DNA from: Alphaproteobacteria bacterium Ga0077535
GTDB taxonomy: Bacteria; Pseudomonadota; Alphaproteobacteria; Caulobacterales; Aquidulcibacteraceae
DNA length: 64,000 bases
NCBI GenBank assembly: GCA_001464425.1
Contig: LNEK01000020.1
Coordinates: 186,001-250,000 of the forward strand
Direction of reading: 5' to 3'
The position numbers and the translations under genes are program-made. The number at the start of each line of letters is the position of its first letter. Position 1 is the first letter of the stretch. This document shows, in pieces, positions 1 to 8,526 of this stretch. A model generated the notes under the pieces. It worked only from the letters and a program-made list of their open reading frames with translations, had not been told where the DNA came from and searched no databases.

Positions 1-181
1 TATGGAGCTCGGCGTCGACGGCGTGCTCATGAACACCGCCATCGCCGAAGCGAAGGACCCCGTCCGCATGGCGCGCGCGATGAAGCACGCCGTGATCGCG
101 GGGCGGGAAGCGTATCTTGCGGGGCGGATGGGGAAGAAGAAGTATGCTGATCCGTCGAGCCCGCTGGGTGGGCTGATTTGA
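1..181 (+). CDS. thiG: thiazole synthase ThiG, C-terminal part (5' end outside window)
   Basis: The last 60 residues of ThiG, which builds the thiazole phosphate moiety of thiamine from deoxyxylulose phosphate, dehydroglycine and ThiS thiocarboxylate in the cytoplasm. The visible piece carries the family's C-terminal phosphate-binding turn ([12 protein letters not shown]) and ends with the usual [11 protein letters not shown] tail. The reading frame enters from the left edge. The stop TGA at 179-181 overlaps the ATG of the next gene by one base. A second, synonymously diverged copy of the last 14 codons lies at 898-942, which suggests the 3' end of this gene was replaced or duplicated by an insertion. 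Confidence 0.93.
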   Translation, partial: MELGVDGVLMNTAIAEAKDPVRMARAMKHAVIAGREAYLAGRMGKKKYADPSSPLGGLI

Positions 182-846
182 TGATGCACAAGCCGTTGCT
201 CGTGTTCCTGTTTAGCGCCGCGTTATGCGGGGTTGCCGTGGCGCAGGAAGGGACGATGCGAATCGAACTCGACTTGCAAGGAGATAGGCCTGAGGCGCTC
301 TCCACGCCGGAAAAACCGTACGTGGCCCTGATGACCGAAAGCCTAGCGTCTTCTCTATCGTCATTTATCAATGCACGCGGATGCGAGAATGTAACGGCGC
401 GTTCAACTTCTTTTACGGATGTGAGCCAATCCGATCAGCTCACGCAGCAACTCACACGCGACGGCGGTCGCATGTACAGTGAGCGTCTGTTCGTCGAAAT
501 CTGCGGTGCGCAGTACATCTCGAACTATTATGTATTGGCGCGTCCCGGCGCGCCGCCTTCTGTCGTGAGCGGCGTGGCCGGTCAGACGCGCGCAAGTCCA
601 ATGCTGCAGCGCGACGTGCATCCACACGTGATACGTGTGGCGAGGACGCTAGCGGAGTGCCCCGAGCCAAATGCTGTTGGCGTGGCACACACGACGGCTC
701 AGGACACGCCCGCAGGAAGCGCCTGGCAGGAAACGTGGCTCATTAGCGCGTGCAATAAGGTTGTGGAAATCCCAATCTCATTTACGCCTGCAGCCCAGGG
801 CGGGCTCAACTACGGAATTAACGGAGAAGCCGCGCGCGTACGCTAG
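181..846 (+). CDS. putative secreted protein, unknown function
   Basis: A 221-residue protein that I do not recognise. It begins with a short charged stretch and a hydrophobic segment ending in GVAVAQ, a convincing Sec signal peptide of about 22 residues, so the mature protein should be periplasmic or extracellular. Four cysteines in the mature part could form two disulfides. The ATG at 181 overlaps the thiG stop (TGATG); ATG 184 is an equally possible start. The DNA looks less GC-rich at third positions than its neighbours, and the gene sits between two copies of the thiG 3' end, both consistent with acquisition by insertion. No homologous family can be named. Confidence 0.7.
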   Translation: MMHKPLLVFLFSAALCGVAVAQEGTMRIELDLQGDRPEALSTPEKPYVALMTESLASSLSSFINARGCENVTARSTSFTDVSQSDQLTQQLTRDGGRMYSERLFVEICGAQYISNYYVLARPGAPPSVVSGVAGQTRASPMLQRDVHPHVIRVARTLAECPEPNAVGVAHTTAQDTPAGSAWQETWLISACNKVVEIPISFTPAAQGGLNYGINGEAARVR

Positions 847-868
847 CTTGTTGCGTCGATCACCACGG

Positions 869-942
869 CACTTTCGATTTAGCCTTCAACGCCAGTGAAG
901 AAGTACGCCGATCCGAGTTCGCCGCTGGGTGGGTTGATCTAG
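869..942. pseudogene. recombination scar: trmFO fragment joined to a second thiG tail
   Basis: Two gene fragments lie back to back. Bases 898-942 (+ strand) encode [14 protein letters not shown] and a stop, identical in protein to the end of thiG (138-181) but differing at six sense codons, all synonymously, and using a different stop codon. Bases 869-896 match trmFO at 1760-1787 at 23 of 28 positions; read on the minus strand they give TGVEG, a stop, then IESA, against [10 protein letters not shown] in the intact TrmFO, so a conserved tyrosine codon has become TAA. The thiG-like stop overlaps the stop of the minus-strand gene at 939, the tight convergent arrangement common in this genome. 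This suggests the ancestral thiG ended here. Confidence 0.65.
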
Positions 943-1409
943 GCCGCTCTGCTGGCTGCGCCCGTGAGGCGAGCGAGTTCTACAAAGCCGATGTCGCTGT
1001 GCACGGCGGCGATCTCTTCGCGCGTGAACAGGTCCGCCGCGTCATTGAGGTCGGCGACGAGCATGAGGTCTGCGCCCTGGCCGTCTCTGGAGTGACGGTC
1101 CTTCAGCCAATACTCGACCACACGACAAGCAGCCGCGTCGCGGCAAACCCAGACAGAGCGTCGCAACAGGAAAAGATCGAGGCCTTCGTGCAGAGCGCGA
1201 TAGTGGTCGCGCAGAACGTCGAGCTTGCCTTCGGTGAGATCGGAAAGATCGGCGCCTTCATCGACGATATAGAAGGTGTCGGTGGCGGCCCAATCTTGTC
1301 GCTCGCGATGGCGCGCGCCAAGTTCGCAAAGCTCGGCAAACATCACCCGCGCTTCGAAGCGGACGACATGCAACTTCAGATCGCTGTTTTCGCTAATGAT
1401 GATAGCCAA
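939..1409 (-). CDS. hypothetical protein
   Basis: A soluble protein of about 156 residues with no signal peptide or membrane segment, rich in charged residues and strong in predicted helix and strand (LAIIISENSDLKLHVVRFEA at the start). I cannot assign a family. A TTG at 1409 preceded by GGAGG is the preferred start; the frame stays open to an ATG at 1448, but that extension looks like low-complexity shadow. It is convergent with thiG and its scar, overlapping the scar's stop codon, and lies just downstream of trmFO in the same direction. Confidence 0.6.
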   Translation of the reverse strand: MAIIISENSDLKLHVVRFEARVMFAELCELGARHRERQDWAATDTFYIVDEGADLSDLTEGKLDVLRDHYRALHEGLDLFLLRRSVWVCRDAAACRVVEYWLKDRHSRDGQGADLMLVADLNDAADLFTREEIAAVHSDIGFVELARLTGAASRAA

Positions 1410-1451
1410 GCCAGCCTCCGGAACGGGCAGTCTCCGCGAAGGCGCCAAATA

Positions 1452-2840
1452 TTAGGTTAAGGCGCCGAGCCACCCCCCCAAATCCCCCAACGCCCGTTCC
1501 GCCATCGCCAGCTTCTTGGCCCGTCCGCGCTCTTCGCCCTTGAGCTTCTTCCCATCCGCCCCATGCGTCGGCGCATCTAGCGGGGGAAACAGCCCGAAGT
1601 TGACGTTCATCGGCTGAAAAGAACCTTTGCCGTCGCCGATATGCCCGCCCGTCACGTGCGCGAGCAGCGCGCCGAACGCTGTTGTGTGCGGCGGTGGTTC
1701 GATCGCGCGCCCCAAACGCTCCGCCGCCGCAAAGCGCCCCGCCATCATCCCCATCGCAGCGCTTTCGACGTAGCCCTCAACACCAGTCACTTGCCCCGCA
1801 AAACGCACGCGCGGCTCGGCGCGCAAACGCAGCGTGCTGTCGAGCAACTTCGGCGAATTCAAAAACGTGTTGCGATGGATGCCGCCCAGCCGCGCAAAGC
1901 GCGCGTTCTGCAGGCCGGGGATCATGCGGAAGATTTCTTCCTGCGCGCCGTATTTCAGCTTGGTCTGAAAGCCGACCATGTTGAACAACGTGCCGAGCTT
2001 ATTGTCCTGCCGCAGCTGCACCACCGCATGCGCGCGCTTGCCGACGCGCGGGTCCAAGAGCCCCACCGGCTTCATCGGCCCAAACCGCAGCGTCTCTGGC
2101 CCGCGCTCCGCCATCACCTCGATCGGCAAGCAGCCCTCGAAATAGGGCGTGTTCTTTTCCCAATCCTTGAACTCAGTCTTCGCGCCCGCATTCAGCGCCG
2201 CGATGAAGGCATTGTACTGCGCCTCATCCATCGGGCAGTTCACATACGCCGCCTTATCGCCGCCCGGACCTTCCTTGTCATAACGCGACTGCATCCACGC
2301 AATGTCGAAATCGATCGAGTCCGCATGCACGATCGGCGCGATCGCATCGAAGAACGCGAGCGAGTCTTCGCCGGTGAGGTTGCGGATGGAGTCCGCCAGC
2401 GACGGCGAGGTTAGCGGCCCCGTTGAGAAGATGACGCTGGCGTCGTCGCTTGTTAGCAATGCATCGAGCGACCTGACTTCGCCGCGCTCAACACTGATCA
2501 ACGGATGCGCTGTCAGCGCGGCTGTCACGGCATCGCTGAACACGTCGCGGTCGACTGCGAGCGCGCTGCCTGCAGGGACTTGCGCTGGCACGGCGCAGGT
2601 CATCACCAGCGAGCCCAAGCGGCGCATTTCTTCGTGCAGTAGGCCGACGGCATTGCCGCGCCAATCGTCGCTGCGGAACGAATTGGAGCAGACCAGTTCA
2701 GCGAACTTATCGGTATGGTGCGCGTCGGTTTTCACGACCGGGCGCATCTCGTGCAGCACCACGGGCACACCGGCATTGGCCAGCGCCCAGGCGGCCTCGG
2801 AACCGGCCATGCCGCCGCCGACTACGTGAACAGGTTTCAT
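1452..2840 (-). CDS. trmFO: methylenetetrahydrofolate--tRNA-(uracil-5-)-methyltransferase TrmFO
   Basis: The FAD- and folate-dependent enzyme that makes m5U54 in the T-loop of tRNAs. The 462-residue length is typical. The N-terminus [13 protein letters not shown] carries the FAD-binding glycine motif at residues 8-13, followed by the EMRP block, the [11 protein letters not shown] segment with the family cysteine, and the C-terminal [10 protein letters not shown] motif and [24 protein letters not shown] block. The frame is open upstream to 3284, but the first residue fitting the family is the ATG at 2840. It is divergent from the membrane protein at 2901. A fragment of a diverged trmFO copy is found in the scar near 880. 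Confidence 0.95.
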   Translation of the reverse strand: MKPVHVVGGGMAGSEAAWALANAGVPVVLHEMRPVVKTDAHHTDKFAELVCSNSFRSDDWRGNAVGLLHEEMRRLGSLVMTCAVPAQVPAGSALAVDRDVFSDAVTAALTAHPLISVERGEVRSLDALLTSDDASVIFSTGPLTSPSLADSIRNLTGEDSLAFFDAIAPIVHADSIDFDIAWMQSRYDKEGPGGDKAAYVNCPMDEAQYNAFIAALNAGAKTEFKDWEKNTPYFEGCLPIEVMAERGPETLRFGPMKPVGLLDPRVGKRAHAVVQLRQDNKLGTLFNMVGFQTKLKYGAQEEIFRMIPGLQNARFARLGGIHRNTFLNSPKLLDSTLRLRAEPRVRFAGQVTGVEGYVESAAMGMMAGRFAAAERLGRAIEPPPHTTAFGALLAHVTGGHIGDGKGSFQPMNVNFGLFPPLDAPTHGADGKKLKGEERGRAKKLAMAERALGDLGGWLGALT

Positions 2841-2900
2841 AAGTCTCGCGGGGCGGCGGTTTTCGGGCCATATAGCGCGTCCCAACACGGAGATGCGGGA

Positions 2901-3737
2901 ATGGCGACGCCGGAAGGCAAAGTGCCGATCGTGGAGAGTGCAGGGCAGGCCGTGCGCTTTTTGCGGGAGCATTGGCGCTTTGGCCTCAGCGTTGCCGCGA
3001 TCGGCGCGGCGGTTCAGACGGGGGCGTTTGCGCTTTTCGGCGTGACCGCACTGTGGATCGTCGTTGTCGGCATTGTCAGCGCCTTCGTACATGCGGCTTT
3101 TCTGAACGTTGCGTTCAACGGGCCGGTGGGCGTGGGCGCGCGCTTGGCGGGCGATGGGCTGCGCGTGTTCGCGTCCATGTCGTTCGTTGGCTTTTTTATC
3201 TCCATCGTCATGTTCATGGTGCTCTACGTGGCGATGAGCATCCTCATCGGGCCCTACGCGGAAGAGGTGCGCGCTGCGGGGCAAAACAACGAACAGCTGA
3301 TGGCGATCATGGATCGCGCCGTGGCGGCGCAGCCAAACGTGATGTTGTGGGCGCTTGGTATCGCAGGCGTTTTGGTATTGCTGCTGACATCGCGTCTTTA
3401 TCTCGCGGCGCCTGCAACGGTGGAGCAGAACCGCATAAAGGTGTTCGATAGCTGGCGGTGGACGAAGGGCAATTTGCTGCGCATTGCTGCGACGCGGGTG
3501 CTGCTTTTGGCGCCGGCGCTGATCCTAGTCGGTGTGCTGCAATCAATCGCAGCGGCGATCTTCGGCGCTCCAGCGAGTGATCCGGCGGCATTGGCGGCCA
3601 ACGCGCAGACGGTTTCGGTAATAGGGTTCTATTTCCTCGCGGGTCTCGCGCAGTTGCTGATTTACGGCATGTTGGAGGCGGGCCTGTCGGGGTATCTCTA
3701 TCGCGGCCTTCGCCCCACGCCGCCGCCCGCCGCTTGA
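2901..3737 (+). CDS. multi-pass membrane protein, unknown function
   Basis: A 278-residue integral membrane protein with about five or six hydrophobic helices: a pair around residues 28-70, another near 90-120, and further ones near 150-165, 195-215 and 230-255. The N-terminal 25 residues are cytoplasm-like and polar. It resembles uncharacterised alphaproteobacterial DUF-type membrane proteins but I recognise no catalytic motif. The ATG at 2901 follows a GCGGGA element; a TATAGC -10-like box lies about 25 bases upstream in the 60-bp divergent gap with trmFO. The MATE gene follows 41 bp downstream on the same strand. Confidence 0.75.
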   Translation: MATPEGKVPIVESAGQAVRFLREHWRFGLSVAAIGAAVQTGAFALFGVTALWIVVVGIVSAFVHAAFLNVAFNGPVGVGARLAGDGLRVFASMSFVGFFISIVMFMVLYVAMSILIGPYAEEVRAAGQNNEQLMAIMDRAVAAQPNVMLWALGIAGVLVLLLTSRLYLAAPATVEQNRIKVFDSWRWTKGNLLRIAATRVLLLAPALILVGVLQSIAAAIFGAPASDPAALAANAQTVSVIGFYFLAGLAQLLIYGMLEAGLSGYLYRGLRPTPPPAA

Positions 3738-3778
3738 ACCTCGACCGACTCAGACGGCTCCGCTAGGCCTTCGCGCTC

Positions 3779-5209
3779 ATGGCCTTCTCACGCTCTTACG
3801 TTGCACCCTTGTTGCGGATCGCCGGCCCGGTCGCGCTCGCGCGGTTGGGTATTATCGGCATGGCGCTGGTCGACGTCGTGATCGTCGGCCAATTGGCGGC
3901 GGCGGAGTTGCCGCATCAGGCGCTTGGCTGGGCGCCTACAGCCGTTTTTCTCGTCGCAGCTATCGGGCTTCTTCAAGGCGTGCAGGTGTTGGCTGCGCGC
4001 TCTCTTGGTGAGGGCAATCCTGATGGCGCGGGTGTCGCACTGAGACGCGGCCTCGTGCTGGCCGGTTTGGCTGGCGTTTTGTCTGCGGCCCTCATGTGGT
4101 TTGGCGGAGAGCGCATCTTCACCGTGTTCGGCATTGATGCGGAGCTTGCGGCGCCATCAACGCCGGTGATGCGGGTGCTGGCGTTTTCGATCCCGCTTCA
4201 TCTGCTCTTCGTCGCCGGCACATTCTTTCTTGAAGCGATCAAAAAGCCTGGCATCGGCACTGCGGTGATGTGGGGCGCCAACGTCGTCAATTTGGCGCTC
4301 AATTTGATTTGGGTGCCTGATCTCAGTGTCGGCACGACGGTGGTGTGGGCTGAGCCGCTTTATGCCGCGATCCGCGATTGGCCAGTGTTGAGTGCAATCC
4401 ACGCGCTGGCGCCTGAGCACGGCGCGGTGGGCTCTGCGTGGGCGACAGTCGGCGCGCGGGTGTTTCTGGCGGGCGTGATCCTTGCGTGCATCTGGTTCAG
4501 CCGCGATAGCTCGAAGTATCGCGTGCGAACTTTGAGTTCGAACGGGCCGACCTATCGAGCGCTGCTTGGCGTGGGCATCGCTGCCGCTGTCAGCCAAGCG
4601 GCGGAAGCTGGCGCGTTTTCGGCGATGACGGTGATTGCCGGCCGGATCGGCGCGCTTGAGGTCTCCGGCTATCAGATTCTGCTCAACCTGATGGCGTTCG
4701 TGTTCATGATTGCGCTCGGCGTTTCGGCGGCGGCGGCGGTGCTGGTGGCGGAAGCGACGGGGCGCCATGCGCCCGCGGACGCAACCCGCGCCGGCTGGAC
4801 AGCGCTTGGCATCAACACGGTCGGGATGGCGATCACCGCGATCCTCATTCTGATTTTTGCACGGCAGATCGGCGGGCTTTACACCGCCGATGTCGAACTG
4901 GTGGCCATGCTCGCCGGGATCATGTGGATTTGCGCTTTGGTGTTGATCCCCGATGGCGGCCAGGTGGTGATCGCGGCGGCTTTACGCGCGCGCGGCGACA
5001 ATTGGTTTCCGACGTTCAGCCACATCCTTGCATATCTCGTGGTTATGCCGGCGCTTGGGTTCTGGCTGGCCGAGGGACTGGGCATGAAGGTCGCGGGGCT
5101 GCTGTGGTCGATCTTTTGGTCGAGCATGCTTTCGGTCGGCATATTGCTCGCACGCTGGTGGTGGCTGAGCAGCCGGCCTGCGCGCGAACCTTTAGGCGTT
5201 GACGCCTAA
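3779..5209 (+). CDS. MATE family multidrug efflux transporter
   Basis: A 476-residue inner-membrane antiporter of the MATE (multidrug and toxin extrusion) family. About twelve hydrophobic helices are visible, with the family's opening pattern PLLRIAGPVALARLGIIGMA followed by DVVIVGQLAAAELPHQALG, and a second internal repeat starting near residue 265 (AVSQAAEAGAFSAMTVIAGRIG). MATE proteins export cationic drugs using Na+ or H+ gradients; the natural substrate cannot be read from sequence. The start ATG has no strong ribosome-binding site. The 3' end overlaps the convergent gene at 5192 by 18 bp. Confidence 0.9.
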   Translation: MAFSRSYVAPLLRIAGPVALARLGIIGMALVDVVIVGQLAAAELPHQALGWAPTAVFLVAAIGLLQGVQVLAARSLGEGNPDGAGVALRRGLVLAGLAGVLSAALMWFGGERIFTVFGIDAELAAPSTPVMRVLAFSIPLHLLFVAGTFFLEAIKKPGIGTAVMWGANVVNLALNLIWVPDLSVGTTVVWAEPLYAAIRDWPVLSAIHALAPEHGAVGSAWATVGARVFLAGVILACIWFSRDSSKYRVRTLSSNGPTYRALLGVGIAAAVSQAAEAGAFSAMTVIAGRIGALEVSGYQILLNLMAFVFMIALGVSAAAAVLVAEATGRHAPADATRAGWTALGINTVGMAITAILILIFARQIGGLYTADVELVAMLAGIMWICALVLIPDGGQVVIAAALRARGDNWFPTFSHILAYLVVMPALGFWLAEGLGMKVAGLLWSIFWSSMLSVGILLARWWWLSSRPAREPLGVDA

Positions 5210-6082
5210 GATCCAGCCTTCTTCGTGTTCGACGATTTCCCGCCGCGGGTCATCCTTGCTCGGCCCGAACAATGCGGCGAGCTGACCTTTTTCGTCGAGC
5301 GCATTGAAGCGTTCGCAGGCGGTGCGCACTTGCGCTTGGTCCTTCACCTCGCCGGCAGCGGGTTTCGCGCCGAACAGGCTTGGATAAATCTCCGCGAGCA
5401 CGGCTTCGGTGTCCGCGACATCGGCGCTGGAGAGCGGGCGCCAGCCAGTTTCAAACGGCCACACTTTCGCAGCACGCGTATCTCGCAGGCGCTTGATCAC
5501 CGGCAGACCGGTCAGCGCCTGTCCGCCGACGGAGCCCTGGTAGTAGAGTTTCCAGATCGGAGAGGGGCCTTTAGTGGCCTGCTCAGTGAGACGCAGCTCG
5601 GGCAGATCGCTGGGCCCGTGTTCGCGCGGGCGTTTGGCAGAGAGCATGGTTTGCTCGTCGCGCGCGGGCGCGCCCCAGAATGGAAACGCCTCGCCCGTCA
5701 TCAGCCGGTTCATCTTAGCGCCGACTTGGAAGCGGTTGTTCGTATTGTCCGGCTTGTCTTTGATCTCCTTCGCCGTGAAATCCATCACGGCGCGCCAAGG
5801 CTCGCCGCTGAGTTTCAGCGCCGCGGCGGTGCCGCGTGGAAACGCCAGCGGAAAGTCGAAGCCGACAAGCACCCGTTCGCTTTTGCGCTTCAATTCATCA
5901 AGGATGCTATTGAGCAACTTCTCCGCATCAACCCGCGTCCCTGGATTGTGCGCTTCAAACGCCATCTGAAAGCGCACGTTGCGCTTTAAGACCCCGATCC
6001 AAATTGAATCGGGGCCGGTGGTCGGCTTGGAGGCAGCGCTCCAATCGACCATGACGTAAGCATGGAACAGACGTTGAGACAT
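5192..6082 (-). CDS. conserved hypothetical protein, DUF429-like RNase H-fold
   Basis: A 296-residue soluble protein. The N-terminus reads YVMVDWSAASKPTTGPDSIW, an acidic strand followed by a small-residue turn like that of DUF429 and other RNase H-fold/actin-like nucleotidyl enzymes, and a second acidic strand occurs near residue 95 (VLVGFDFPLAFPRG). The function is not known; homologues are sometimes annotated as cobalamin or molybdopterin-related without clear support. It starts one base after the stop of the oxidoreductase gene at 6084, so the two form an operon and are probably translationally coupled. The 3' end overlaps the convergent MATE gene. Confidence 0.75.
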   Translation of the reverse strand: MSQRLFHAYVMVDWSAASKPTTGPDSIWIGVLKRNVRFQMAFEAHNPGTRVDAEKLLNSILDELKRKSERVLVGFDFPLAFPRGTAAALKLSGEPWRAVMDFTAKEIKDKPDNTNNRFQVGAKMNRLMTGEAFPFWGAPARDEQTMLSAKRPREHGPSDLPELRLTEQATKGPSPIWKLYYQGSVGGQALTGLPVIKRLRDTRAAKVWPFETGWRPLSSADVADTEAVLAEIYPSLFGAKPAAGEVKDQAQVRTACERFNALDEKGQLAALFGPSKDDPRREIVEHEEGWILGVNA

Positions 6083-6083
6083 A

Positions 6084-7085
6084 TCAGCCGAGTTTCACGA
6101 GCATTTTGCCCGTGTTTCCTCCACTGAAGAGATTGAGAAACGCTTTCGGCGCGTTCTCAATGCCGTTCTCTACGGTTTCTTCCGACTTAATCTTACCGTC
6201 GCGCACCCAGCCGCCCATCTCGGTGAAGAATTGTTCGCGCATGTCCATGAAGTCGGACACGATGAAGCCCTGCATCTTGATGCGTTTGCCGACGACGTAG
6301 CTCATGTTGCGCGGGCCGGGCGCCGGCTCTTTGTCGTTATAGATCGAAATCATGCCGCACTCGATGAAGCGCGCGAACGGGCGTGCGACTTCGAGCGCCA
6401 CTTCCAGATGCTCGCCGCCGACATTGTCGAAATAGATGTCGATGCCCTTCGGCGCTGCGGCGCGGACGTTCTCGAGCAGATTGCCCTTCTTGTAGTTGAC
6501 CCCGGCATCGACGCCGACGCTCTTCAGCCACGCGAGCTTTTCGTCGGAGCCGGCGGAGGCCACGACGGTGCAACCGCGCAATTTGGCGATTTGACAAACT
6601 GCGGAGCCCACGGCGCCTGCAGCGCCTGAAACAAAGACGACGTCTCCAGCCTTAGGCTCACCGATGCGATGGAAGCTGGTGTAGGCGGTCATGCCCGGCA
6701 TGCCGAGCACGCCGAGGAACGCTTGCGGCGGGACGCCGGTGGCCGGCAGCTTGTTCAACGCGGCGCCGGCGGCGACGTACGCTTCACGCCAGCCGTTCAT
6801 GCTCTCGACCCAGTCGCCTTCTTGGAATTTCGGATCGTTGGACTTCACAACTTGCCCCACGGCGCCGCCCTGCAGCGGCTGGCCGATTTGGAATGGCGGC
6901 ACGTAGCTCGGGCGGTCGTACATGCGGCCGCGCATGTACGGATCGACCGACATCCACGCATTGCGCACCAAAACTTCGCCCGGGCCCGGATCGGGCAATT
7001 CAACTGTGGCCAGCTCAAAGTTTGCAGCTTCGGGAAGGCCGGTGGGGCGGCTTTTCAAGCGGATTTCGCGCGACGTGGTCGCCAT
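6084..7085 (-). CDS. NADP-dependent medium-chain oxidoreductase (alkenal/one reductase type)
   Basis: A 333-residue MDR-superfamily enzyme of the zinc-independent type that reduces the double bond of alpha,beta-unsaturated carbonyls (curcumin reductase/leukotriene B4 dehydrogenase-like family). Visible are the N-terminal VRNAWMSVDPYMRGRMYD block, the nucleotide-binding VSGAAGAVGSAVCQIAKLRG near residue 155 and the YFDNVGGE motif. There are no catalytic zinc cysteines. The ATG at 7085 follows GAGGAGCAC, a good ribosome-binding site, and fits the family N-terminus better than the upstream open extension. It is divergent from gltX and heads an operon with the DUF429-like gene. Confidence 0.92.
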   Translation of the reverse strand: MATTSREIRLKSRPTGLPEAANFELATVELPDPGPGEVLVRNAWMSVDPYMRGRMYDRPSYVPPFQIGQPLQGGAVGQVVKSNDPKFQEGDWVESMNGWREAYVAAGAALNKLPATGVPPQAFLGVLGMPGMTAYTSFHRIGEPKAGDVVFVSGAAGAVGSAVCQIAKLRGCTVVASAGSDEKLAWLKSVGVDAGVNYKKGNLLENVRAAAPKGIDIYFDNVGGEHLEVALEVARPFARFIECGMISIYNDKEPAPGPRNMSYVVGKRIKMQGFIVSDFMDMREQFFTEMGGWVRDGKIKSEETVENGIENAPKAFLNLFSGGNTGKMLVKLG

Positions 7086-7201
7086 GGCGTGCTCCTCGTG
7101 GGTTTTGCGGCACCCTAGAGCGGCGTTGGCGCGAAGCAAGCTGGACAGGGCGGGGCGGCGCGCCGCATAAACCCGGCCTTCCCGCAAAGAGTCCTTACGT
7201 A

Positions 7202-8504
7202 ATGTCCATCCGCCTCCGTTTCGCGCCGTCCCCTACGGGACGCATCCATGTCGGCAACGTACGCACTGCGCTGATGAACTGGCTCTTCGCGATCCCGCAG
7301 GGCGGCAGCGTCCTCTTGCGTATCGACGACACCGATCTTGCCCGCTCGACCAAAGAGTTCGAGCAAAGCATCGAGGATGATCTCAGATGGCTCGGGCTCC
7401 ATTGGCAGGAGCGCGCCAACCAATCGCACCGCTTCGCCGAGTACGAGAAGGCCGCCGATAAGTTGAAGGCGGCGGGGCTGCTCTATCCGGCGTACGAGAC
7501 CGAGGATGAACTCGACCGCAAACGCAAGATCGCGCAAGCGACCGGCAAGCCGCCGGTCTATGATCGCGCTGCGCTGAAGCTCGGCGCCGAAGACCGCGCC
7601 AAGCTCGAAGCGGAAGGCCGCAAGCCGCACTGGCGTTTTAAGCTCTCCGGCGCGCGCAAGGATTGGACCGATCTTGTGCGCGGCCATGTCTCGATCGACA
7701 CGGCCTCGCTGAGCGATCCTGTGCTGATCCGCGAAGACGGCGCCTTTCTTTACACGCTGCCAAGCGTCGTTGACGACATCGACTTCAAGATTACGCACAT
7801 CGTCCGCGGCGAAGACCACGTCACCAATTCTGGTGTGCAGATCGAAATCTTCGAAGCGCTCGGCGGGCCTGTGCCCCTCTTTGGTCACTTCCCGTTGCTC
7901 GTCGGCGCCGATGGCAACGCGCTTTCAAAGCGCATCGGCTCACTCGGGGTCGGTGAACTCGCGGCCGAAGGCTACGAGCCGATGACTGTGCTCTCACATC
8001 TCGCAAAGATCGGCACCTCTGATCCGGTCGAGGCGCGCGCCCAAGATCGGCCGCGCCCCCGCGCGCTTCGACCCCGAAGACCTGAAGCGCGTGAACGCGC
8101 AGCTTCTGCATCAATACGACTACGCGGTCGTGAAGGACCGTCTCGCTGCTCTAGGCGCAGACAAGGGCGAAGCGTTCTGGAACGCGGTGCGCGCGAACCT
8201 TGTGCTGCTCAAGGACGTGAAGGACTTCGTCCGCATCGTCGAAGGCCCGATCGAGCCGATCGTGCCCGACGCCGCGTTCGCCTCCGCCGCCGCCGAAGTG
8301 CTGCCAACCGGCGCTTACGACGCGACAACGTGGCAAGCTTTCACTAACGCCGTCAAAGAAAAAACCGGCGCTAAAGGCAAAGCGCTCTTCATGCCATTGC
8401 GCCAAGCGCTCACGGGCATGGACCATGGCCCTGAAATGGCTGCGCTGTTTCCGCTGATCGGCGAAGAACGCGCGCGGAAGCGCCTCATGGGGCAGGCGGC
8501 GTGA
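7202..8504 (+). pseudogene. gltX: glutamyl-tRNA synthetase GltX, frame broken by a small internal deletion
   Basis: Class I aminoacyl-tRNA synthetase that charges tRNA-Glu. The first part reads normally: FAPSPTGRIHVGN at the start and NALSKRIGSLGVGEL as the KMSKS-equivalent near residue 240. After GTSDPVEARA (about 8035) the frame leaves the family pattern. The continuation, KIGRAPARFDPEDLKRVNAQ, is in another frame from about 8042 and runs to the stop at 8502-8504. Compared with the family spacing about 12 residues (near 35 bp) are missing at the junction, inside the anticodon-binding half. Either this copy is dead (many alphaproteobacteria have two gltX genes) or the assembly has an error here. 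The CPBP gene follows 22 bp downstream. Confidence 0.88.
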
Positions 8505-8526
8505 GCGCGCAGATGACGCGAGCGGG

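Noticed and set aside
999-1460. Plus-strand open frame with plausible amino-acid composition
   Set aside because: It lies opposite the hypothetical gene at 939-1409, whose minus frame has a better start site and codon pattern. I am not fully certain which is real.
1641-2414. Arg-rich plus-strand open frame of 257 codons
   Set aside because: Antisense to trmFO with Arg/His/Ala-rich text typical of GC-rich shadow frames.
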